Assembly: GCF_032362555.1 (NCBI RefSeq)
Contig: NC_083531.1
Coordinates: 1,240,001-1,304,000, forward strand
Direction of reading: 5' to 3'
From: Amyelois transitella
Taxonomy: Eukaryota > Arthropoda > Insecta > Lepidoptera > Pyralidae
Length of the DNA stretch: 64,000 nt
A model generated the notes under the pieces. It made no database searches. It saw only the letters and a program-made list of their open reading frames with translations, and was not told the origin of the DNA. This document shows, in pieces, positions 11,298-21,500 of this stretch. A program made the translations under genes and the position numbers. Position 1 is the stretch's first letter; the number at the start of each line of letters is the position of its first letter.

Positions 11298-11822
11298 TCA
11301 AAAACGTAGGACAAAAGGCGGACAGAGTTTTACTATTCGGCAAAAGAAAGTAACAATAATATGTTTACACGCGTCACGTACACACTATTCATCAATAGTG
11401 TGACAGTCAGCGGCCATTGCGTCATAGATGCTTTATTGATTATCTCATTTATCTGTCACTGCCGTGTGGTTCCCGGCACCATTACAAAAAAGAATAGGAC
11501 CACTCCATCTCTTTCCAATGGATGTCGTAAAAGGCGACTAAGGGAAAGGCTTATAAACTTGAGATTCCTCTTTTAGGCGATGGACTAGCAACCTGTCACT
11601 ATTTGAATCTCAATTCTATCATTAAGCCAAATAGCTGAACGTGGCCATTCGGTCTTTTCAAGACTGTTGGCTCTGTCTACCCCGCAAGGGATATAGACGT
11701 GACCAAATGTATGTATGTATGTATCTGTCACTCACACACAAACGCATGCGTACAATGCCGCCAATAAGTATGCTTCACTTTTTTTCAAGCCCCATAACGT
11801 CCGCCTTTTTTACCACGTCTAC
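11298..11822. mobile_element. MITE (hAT-like) inserted at the protease stop codon
   Basis: Flanked by an 8-bp target duplication, gcctcagg, at 11290-11297 and 11823-11830. Ends are inverted: ACGTAGGACAAAAGGCGGAC on the left and ACGTGGTAAAAAAGGCGGAC reading in from the right. An 8-bp duplication and ends containing TAGACGT fit the hAT superfamily; assignment is tentative. A family A SINE (11461-11722) is nested inside. Confidence 0.75.
11461..11722 (+). mobile_element. SINE family A nested in the MITE
   Basis: Full copy from GCCGTGTGGTTCCCGGCACC to (GTAT)n, flanked by a 10-bp target duplication atctgtcact at 11451-11460 and 11723-11732. Confidence 0.85.
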
Positions 11823-12538
11823 GCCTCAGGCCAATATATAATATCTTCGCTATCGTCCGCTACTTTATAATCATCATAATTATGACGTTTACTATTTTGC
11901 CTGTTGCTTGCGAAATAATTTCGTGTACTTGGTCTGTTTGTACTGTAACTGTTACTATCAAAATTTACCATACCGCCATTATGACCGCTGTTATAATTAT
12001 TATTTCTATTATCCTGGCGGTTATTTGCGTAATAATCAGCTGTACTAGGCTTATTTGTATTATGATATTCGTAATTCCTATTATTGGATTCTTGGTTACT
12101 AAAATCTTGCCGTCTTCTATTGTCATTGTCAAAATTATTGAAGCTTTGTCTGCTCGGGTTATTATTGAAATCGCTATACTGATTTCTGTCATAATTAGGT
12201 TGCATGTTATCATTATTTTGCCAGTTACTGTTTGAACCGACATTCTGTCGATCAGAATTATGATTATTATAACCGTAATCCTGATTACTAACTTCAGAAT
12301 TATGATTATTAAAACCATTATTCTGATTACTCGCTCCAGAATCATGATTTGATTCATAATCTTTATTATCTATATCGTTGATTTTATCGCCAAAAATCTG
12401 GGCTGCAATGAATTCTCTGAACACTCTAGCGTAAATGGCTGGTGTATTGACAGCGCCACATGACCGGCCGACTGATGTAACGCCAATTATGCGCCAAAGG
12501 CAGCCATCTTTGATTTGCGCTGGACCTCCTGAGTCACC
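11819..12538 (-). CDS. protease exon 9, catalytic Ser, Asn-rich tail and stop
   Basis: Acceptor CCATTGCAG then GDSGGPAQ. The S1 domain ends near FREFIAAQIFG; the remaining ~190 residues are Asn/Ser/Tyr/Arg low complexity ending EDIIYWPEA. Position 226 (chymotrypsin numbering) is Ala in NTPAIY, where Gly is usual. The TAG stop comes from a MITE end. Confidence 0.85.
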   Translation of the reverse strand, partial: GDSGGPAQIKDGCLWRIIGVTSVGRSCGAVNTPAIYARVFREFIAAQIFGDKINDIDNKDYESNHDSGASNQNNGFNNHNSEVSNQDYGYNNHNSDRQNVGSNSNWQNNDNMQPNYDRNQYSDFNNNPSRQSFNNFDNDNRRRQDFSNQESNNRNYEYHNTNKPSTADYYANNRQDNRNNNYNSGHNGGMVNFDSNSYSTNRPSTRNYFASNRQNSKRHNYDDYKVADDSEDIIYWPEA

Positions 12539-15500
12539 CTGCAATGGAAAAAAAATACCAAATAAAGGTATTTGCAAAACTTTTTCTTAGTGGTACCTAT
12601 TAGCAGTTTTTTCATCCGATAACATGCGATCCGATAACAACTTAGCTGTTTTGAAAGATCCAACACCATACATAGTATATATACAAACATATTATAATCA
12701 CGTCTATGTCCCTCGCGGGAAAGACAGAGCTAACTGAAAAGACTGGATGTGTAACCATCGATCCAATACTTTGTTAGGGTAAGGTTGCCCTGCAAAATTT
12801 GCGGAGGTCAGATGGCAGTCGCTTCTTGTGATCCATGGTCAAAGGCATACCCCGGGCTCCTCTCCAGAGTGGTGAGGATGCAACCGGGACTAAAGCCAGG
12901 AGGAAGAAGATACATACATTATGGTCACTTCTATATACCTTGCGGGGTAGACAAAGCCAACAGTCTTGAAAAGACTGAAAGGCCACGTTCAGCTGTTTGG
13001 CTTAATGATAGAATTGAGATTCAAATAGTGACAGGTTGCAAGCCAATCGCCTAAAATAAGAATTCCAAGTTTATAAACCAATCCCGTAGTCGCCTTTAAG
13101 GATATCCATGGGAAAGAGATGGAGGTAGTCCTATTCTTTTTTTCTATTGGTGCCGGGAACCACACGGCACGTAAGAAGATACCTTACAGTGATATAATGT
13201 ACTGGAATAGAATAGATTTATTTTCAAAATTGGATACAAGGTATGACTTATTGACGTCAAATCACTTAAATCTAATTATAACTGCTACCGTGTGCCGTGT
13301 GGTTCCCGGCATCAATACAAAAAAAGAATAGGATTACTCCATCTCTTTCCCATGGATGTCGTAAAAGGCGACTAAGGGATAGGCTTACAAACTTGAGATT
13401 CTTTTTTAGGCGATGGTCTAGCAACCTGTCACTATTTGAATCTCAATTCTATCATTAAGCCAAATAGCTGGACGTGGCCATTCAGTCTTTTCAAGACTGT
13501 TGGCTCTGTCTACCCCGCAAGGGATATAGACGTGACCATATGTATGTATAACTACTACCGCTTCCAAAGCGCATGTGTAGAGGAACTACTAACTAATTAC
13601 CAACCTGACAAGTATCCTTGCCCCCTTTCTTCTCGCCAGCGCAGAGCTGGCTCTCCGGGGAGGGGCCCTCGGGCATCTTCCTGGTGACGCCCAGGATGCG
13701 CCGGCAGTCCTGCATGTCCCAAATGGGCACGGAGACGCTTCTGAGCTCCAAGGATTGGTCTCCGCCTGTTGATGAGATTTCAAGTGTCTATAAAGTCAAG
13801 TGTCTATAAAGTCAAGTGTTTATAAAGTCAAGTGTCTATAAAGTCAAGTGTCTATAAAGTCAAGTGTCTATAAAGTCAAGTGTCTATAAAGTCAAGTGTC
13901 TATAAAGTCAAGTGTTTATAAAGTCAAGTGTCTATAAAGTCAAGTGTCTATAAAGTCAAGTGTCTATAAAGTCAAGTGTCTATAAAGTCAAAGTGTCTAT
14001 AAAGTCAAGTGTCTATAAAGTCAAGTGTCTATAAAGTCAAGTGTCTATAAAGTTAAGTGTCTATAAAGTCAAGTGTCTATAAAGTATTAGGACGTCCTGG
14101 TAATGGGTCAGGTCAAGAGTGCCCGAAACCGCCGAGCTTGCATGATGAGAGTTATGAATGTGGATGAAGCGAAGGAAGTGTGCAGAGGTCGTGGCAAGTG
14201 GAAAGATGTTGTCTCTGCCTACCGCTCCGGGAAAAAGGCGTGACTTTATGTATGTATGTATAAAGTATTAGCTTAAGCCAACAAACAAATTTATAGGACA
14301 TTCATACATATAGTCACGTCTATATCCCTTGCGGGGTAGTAGTTGAATAGACCATTTATCGAGGAAGGCTTTAGGCTATATAACATTACGCTGCAACTAT
14401 AAGGAGCGAAGAAATAATGGAGAATGTGAGAAAAAACGGGGAAAATTATTCATCCTTGAGGGCATCAATGACGCCCAAAATAACTATTCCACGCGGACGA
14501 AGTCGCGGGCACAGCTGTTTTATAAAATATGTATGTACTTACCTTGCCGTGTTGTTCCCGGCACCAACACAAAAAAGAATAGGACCACTCCATCTCTTTC
14601 CCATGGATGTCATAAAAGGCGACTAAGGGATAGGCTTACAAACTTGGGATTCTTTTTAGGCGATGGGCTAGCAACCTGTCACTATTTGAATCTCAATTCT
14701 ATCATTGAGCCAAATAGCTGAACGTGGCCATTCAGTCTTTTCAAGACTATTGGCTCTGTCTACCCCGCAAGGGATATAGACGTGACCATATGTATGTATG
14801 TACTAACCAAACTCAGTGCGTCCCCAACCGGTAGCTACCACCATTTCGCCAACCGGCGGTGGTACTCCAAGGCAGGCCGGCTTCACCACGGCTGAAAACC
14901 TGAAATGAGTTTTTATTTATTAGACGACAATATTTGAAAAAAAAAAAAATAATCCAGAAAGTGTTCCAAAATGACTTTTTGGCGGGAACCGAAACGTCAT
15001 GTGGACTGAGAAAGATCGATCTGACGTCATGTGATTTCCCGTACTTTAGAAAGAAGTGATTGTACCATTCCATATCTTTCCCACGCATGTCGTAAAATGC
15101 GACTAAGGGATAGGCTAATAAAATTGGAATTCCTCTTGTGGGCGATGGGCTAGCAACCTGTCACTTTTTGAATCCCAACTCCATCATGAAGCCATACAGC
15201 TGAACGTCACCTTTTAGTTTTATTTATATAACTATTTATGTACATCAAGAAAATACAAATTAGAACTTAAACTAAAGATAAATTCAGGACAAAGGCATTA
15301 CTTATTTCTAGAGAAATTTCTTCCAGTAGGCCCACGACAGGAAAAAAATGTAAAGAAAGGCATTGGCCTGTGTACATAATTAATCTATACTAATATTATA
15401 AAGCTGAAGAGTTTGTTTGAACGCGCTAATCTCAGGAACTACTGGTTCGAATTGAAAAATTATTTTTGTGTTGAATAGAACATTTATCGAGGAAGACTTT

Positions 15501-18500
15501 AGGCTATATAACATCACGCTGCAACAATAAGGAGCAAAGAAATAATGGAAAATGTGAAAAAAAAAACGGGGATAATTATTCATCCTTGAGGGCTTCAATG
15601 ATGTCTAAAAAACTATTCAACGCGGACGAAGTCGCGGGCGCAGCTAGTATTATATACTCACGTAACAGACTTCGCCATTTTCACTAGAGCGATGTCGTAA
15701 TACGACCGACTCTGTGAGTACTTCGGGTGTCGTATGACTGACGACACTCTGACGACAAGCGCCCCTGTGTCGTCAAGGTAAGTGGAGCCCAGCTGGACCA
15801 CTCTCGGTGCACCGCTGGAAGTTAAAATAAGGGTGTGAAGGTAATAAGTAAGTTGGTACCTCTATGTATAAGTTTGTATGTCTACTAATACATAAAAAAT
15901 GTTTGCAACATCCGAAAGGGTAATTATGAAGATCTGTTATACTATTTAAGACCTTGTTGTACTCATATTATGCAAATAAAAGTTTGAATTTGAAAAAACT
16001 TTTTTTTTTTTGAAGCGAAGGAAGTATGCAGAGATCGTGGCAAGTGGAAAGATGTAGATCTCAGCCTACCCCTCCGGGAAAGAGGCGTGATTTTATGTTT
16101 TGTTATGTTATGTTAACTTTTATGTGTGGTTCCCGGCACCAATAGAAAAAAGAATAGGACTACTCAATCTCTTTCTAATAGATGTCGTAAAAGGCGACTA
16201 AGGGATCGGTGTTTAAACTTGGAATTCTTCTTATAGGCGATTGGCTAGCAACCTGTCACTATTTGAAACTCCAATGTCCATTCTATCAATAAACCAAACA
16301 GCTGAACGTGGCCTGTCAGTTTTTTCAAGACTACTGGCTCTGTCTTCGCCGCTAGGGACATAGACGTGATTATATGTATCATTAACTTGTGGATGAAGCA
16401 AAGGAAATATGCAGAGATCGTGGCAAGTGGAAAGAGGTAGTCTCTGCCTACCCCTCCGGGAAAGAGGCGTGATTTTATGTATGTATGTATTAACTTCAAC
16501 CTGTGTCCTTACCTCGCCACATCAGCGTCTCTGTTCTGGAAAGAGCAATGTGCAGCAGACAAAACGTATCTGTCGCTGACCAGGGAACCCCCACATTTCC
16601 AGGCGTAACCGCCGTCCTGAAAATAAAAAGGGTTATCTGATTATTAGAACAAAAATGTAGATAGTAAACTTTATTGGTTTATGCACCATAGTATAAGATA
16701 ATGTTAATAGGCAATCATGTAACTGTTTGTTTCTTTAATAAAGATAAAAAATAAAATAAAAATAAAATAAAATAGTAATAGGAACTTGAAAACTTCGACA
16801 TACATACATTCTTCCTAAGGCTAAGGCCATGTTCAGCTGTTTGGCTTAATGACAGAATTGAGATTCAAACAGTGACAGGTAGCTAGCCGGTCGCCTAAAA
16901 GAAGAATCCCAAGTTTATAAGCCTATCCCTTAGTCGCCTTTTACGTTTTACGTTAATTTACAAGATATAACTAATATACCTTCAGTTTCGTCCATCCCAA
17001 CAGCGCCATATGCGGGAACTCCCGTATACTCGTCAGCTTGCCGCCCACCACGAGAGGCACAGACGACATCTGTCGACCCCGCAAGGCATATAGACGTGAT
17101 TATATGTATGTATGTATGTACCTTCAGTTTCGTCCATCCCAACAGCGCCATATGCGGGAACTCCCGTATACTCGTAACCTTGCCGCCCACCACGAGAGGC
17201 ATGGACGACATTTGTCTACCCCGCAAGGGATATGACGTGATTATATGTATGTGTGTACCTTCAGTTTCGTCCATCCCAACAGCGCCATATGCGGGAACTC
17301 CCGTATACTAGTAACCTTGCCGCCCACCACGAGAGGCACGGACGACATCTGTCTACCCCGCAAGGGATATGACGTGATTATATGTATGTATGTATGTACC
17401 TTAAGTTTCGTCCATCCCAACAGCGCCATATGCGGGAACTCCCGTATACTCGTCACCTTGCCGCCCACCACGAGAGGCACGGACGACATCTGTCTACCCC
17501 GCAAGGGATATGACGTAATTATATGTATGTATGTATGTACCTTCAGTTTCGTCCATCCCAACAGCGCCATATGCGGGAACTCCCGTATACTCGTCACCTT
17601 GCCGCCCACCACGAGAGGCACGGACGACATCTGTCTACCCCGCAAGGGATATGACGTGATTATATGTATGTACCTTCAGTTTCGTCCATCCCAATAGCGC
17701 CATATGAGGGAACTCCCGTATACTCGTAACCTTGCCGCCCACCACGAGAGGCACAGACGACACCTCACATTCGGTCACGTTGATTTGAACCGACTCCGGA
17801 GACGGCAGCAGCGGTATGAACTCCAATTTCTTCACGCTGAGAGATTTATATTTGTCGCACACTGTAAAAAGAATTCAACACCTATCGTTATGAAGTAAGT
17901 AAGAGAGGTGTAGGCAACATTATTTGTTTATATACATACATACGTATAATCACGTCTATATCCCTTGCGGGGTAGACAGAGCCCACAGTCTTGAAAATTC
18001 TGATAGGCTACGTTACTGATTGGCTTACTGATAGAATTGAGATTCATTTAAAGTGACAGGTTGCTAGCCCGTCGCTTAAAAGAAGACTCCCAAGTTTATT
18101 AGTCTTTGTGTATATTAAATTATTTATTGTATATAAATATTAACAGGCAAAGCCATCTAGAATACATATGCATATGTATGCCAGAACAAAGGCTGCCATG
18201 ACTTGTTTAGTTAGCAAAAAACATTGAATTTTTATACATACATACATAATACATATGGTCACATCTATATCCCTTGAAGGGTAGACAGAGCCAACAGTCT
18301 TGAAAAGAATGAATGGCCTCGTTCAGCTGTTTGCCTTAATGATAGAATTGAGATTCATATAAAGTGACAGGTTGCTAGCCCGTTGCTTAAAAGAAGAATC
18401 CCAAGTTTGTAAGCCTATCCCTTAGTCGCCTTTTACGACATCCATAGGACAGAGACCGATTGGTCCTATTCTTTTTTGTATTAGTGCCCGGAACCACACG

Positions 18501-21500
18501 GCAATGTGAATTTTTATTGTAAAATATTTTTATTTGATTTCCAAAATTATAGTGCTTTTCATTCGATTATTACTCTTCTCATCATTTCTCCTTCCGTCTT
18601 CTTTAGTGTAAATAGTAGATTCCTGAACTTTCCACTATCTTTCCAACAAGGGGTAAGGATGTAAGGCCTGGAAGAAGAAGAACTCATATTCTCAAGGCAC
18701 TTTAAAACTGGACATTAGCGTTTGTGTCTGTGAGCCTAAAATTTGCGGCCAAATTTTCAGCTATAGATTCGATATGCACAAATCCTTTTCTTACTTTTCT
18801 CAGCAATCTGAAGGTACTTCCTCTTCTCGGCTTGGCTCATGCTGTCCACGTCTGTTCCAGTCAAGACCGGAGGGCTGGTGTCAGCGCCTTCAGGAAACCT
18901 GATCACGCTACCGTCAGTAGGCCTCGGGTATACCGCAAAAGGCCTGAATTCAAAAGAGATTATATACCTACTTACTCAAACCACGTTTGTCCCTACAAAA
19001 GCTTACAAAATAGTACTCTCAAGGGTACTTTTAGCAAGACTTGATGATTGTGGATGTGAAATAAAATAATTATATAAGGACAATAATAATTATAAATTTG
19101 ATGTCTTTCTTAGAGAGTTCCCAATTTCCTTCTCCGCCATTAAAACTTCGGGGCTAGGGTCCGCTTTTCTACTTTTCATAAATCGTCTTCAGTTCTAAGA
19201 CTGAGTCTAGAGTAAGATTATAGACGTAGCACAAAAAGCGGACGGAATGTGGCTTAATTAAAAAAGTGAAGCATCGCATTGCGTTGTTTTACGCATGTGT
19301 GAGTGACAGTAAACTTTCCATTTCGTGAGATAATCTATGACACATCTATGTATGTCGTCATCGCGGCAGACTTTTACATTGTTGGTGAGAGTGTGTGCGT
19401 GAGACGTATAGATATATACTATTGGTGCTTCATTTTGTCCTTATAGTATTCTTATTCGTATTGACATTCATGTTTTTTTAATGTAACAATGTGCATTCGT
19501 CCACAATTTAGATTTAAGATATCTATATTTGTAAATTGACGTTCGATGAAAATGCTGCAGTGTAGTTTGTTCCGCCGCTTCTTCTACACATGCGCTTTGG
19601 AAGCGGTAGTAGTTATAATTAGATTTAAGTGATGTGACGTCAATAAGTGGTACCTTGTACCCAATTTTGAAAATAAATCTATTCTATTCTATTTACTCCG
19701 TCTGCCTTTTCTTCTACATCTATGAGTAAGGGTGAAAATGTATACCTTTGCGTAGCTGGCCTATTTGTTATTGGAGGTCTACTATTGTCCACCAAAGCCG
19801 GCTTCACTCCAGGTCTATTATACAAGGGATTATACGTAGTATATTTATTATTCCTCGTAGTTTCTCGTGGTCTGGTCGTGTATTCGATAACATTGGCGTC
19901 TTGCCACGGCCTGTTATTGTAATCATTATTACTATCCCTATTTCCTTGATTAACATTATAATTTCCATTATTATTTCTATTTCTATTATTATTGGAATTA
20001 CTATAATCGCTATTTTTATTATTTGAGTTACTGAAATCACTTCTAGTAGCATTCTTGACTCTAGGCCTTTGAGTCACGTCATATGAAGTGGTTGTAGTTC
20101 TACGTCTTGCTTTCTCTCGTGCGTTTGCCCTATTTCCCTCTCTGTCTTCATTGTAAGAAGGAGTTCTGTGTTGTTCTTCACCATTGTGTCTTTGGTATGT
20201 GGTTTTTGTTTTTTTAGTTGTACTTTCTTGAAATGGAAATATTGGTTTGACAGTTTGATATGTAAACGGTCTCAGGTCTGAGAAGAAATCTGAAAAAGAA
20301 AGGTGTGTAAATATTAAAAGTTGCTGCTGTTGTTTGCCGGTCGACTGGAAGAGATCCCTTCATGGGATAAGTCCGACATTGCGAGTGATTTGTTTCTTTT
20401 ATAACTATGCACTATTTTCTTGTTACTGTGTAAATTTCTATGCAATAAAGACATTACAAACAAACAAACAAAAGACATGAACGGATTGTAAGTACGTGTA
20501 TATATATATATATGTATGTTTGTTCCTTAAACGCGTGGTTCTCTGTACTTTAGAACAGTACCACTCTATCTTTTCTATTGAAGTCGTAAAAGGCTAACTA
20601 AAGTAATCGCTAATTAACTTGCGTTTTTTCTTGTAGTTGATGGGTTAGCAACCTTTACATAAAAATTTGCTTAACTGCAAAGCTCATTAATTTTATACAT
20701 ACATACATATGGTCACGTCTATATCCCTTGCGGGGTAGACAGAGCCAACAGTCATGAAAAGACTGAATGGCCACGTGCAGCTATATGGCTTAATGATAGA
20801 ATTGAGATTCAAATAGTGACAGGTTGCTAGCCCATCGCCTAAAACAAAGAATCCCAAGTTTATAAGGCGACTAAGGGATAATTGCGACTAAGGGATAGGT
20901 CGCAATTCACGACATCCACGGGAAAGTGATGGAGTGGTCTTATTCTTTTTTTGTATTAGTGCTGGGAAACACACGGCACCACATAGAATAAAAAAGGAAC
21001 AAATATTAAAAATATTCCGCTTTACGTAGTTAAGTAAAGAAAAAAAAATTGTAACGACATAATAGGATAATTGGGCGCCACAACATTGCAATTAAATTAA
21101 ACGCCTTGCGGTTTAGAATCGTGACCGTGATAACCCACATGAGAAGAGGAGGTAATAAAAGTATAGGTTTACTGAAATAACTAACGGGTCTTTGAGATAT
21201 TTATGCACAGACATAAATATAGTCACGTCTATATCCCTTGCGGTGTAGACAGAGATCGTAAAAGGCAACTAAGGGATAGGCTTATAAACTTCTTGTTATA
21301 GGCGATGAGCTAGCAACCTATCACTATTTGAATCTCAATTCCATCTTTTTAGCCATACAGCTGAAGGTGGGCCTTCAGTCTTTATGAGACAGTAGGCTCT
21401 GTCTTCCCCGTAAGGAATATAAACAATATTATATGTACATGTATATGATAGGGGTATAGGCTTACAAACTCGGGATTCTTTTTTTAAGCGATGGGCTAGC

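Noticed and set aside
11882..12235. 117-codon hydrophobic plus-strand frame resembling a membrane protein
   Set aside because: Antisense of the Asn-rich protease tail: AAT/AAC codons read in reverse give Ile/Val runs.
13779..14088. CRISPR-like array
   Set aside because: Units are contiguous 16-bp repeats with no unique spacers, in an animal intron; a minisatellite.
17245..17697. 150-codon plus-strand open frame with repeats
   Set aside because: It is the antisense of the protease exon 4 array; the minus strand carries the recognisable protease sequence.
19748..20052. Ile-rich frames on both strands
   Set aside because: Out-of-frame shadows of the Asn-rich protease exon 2.
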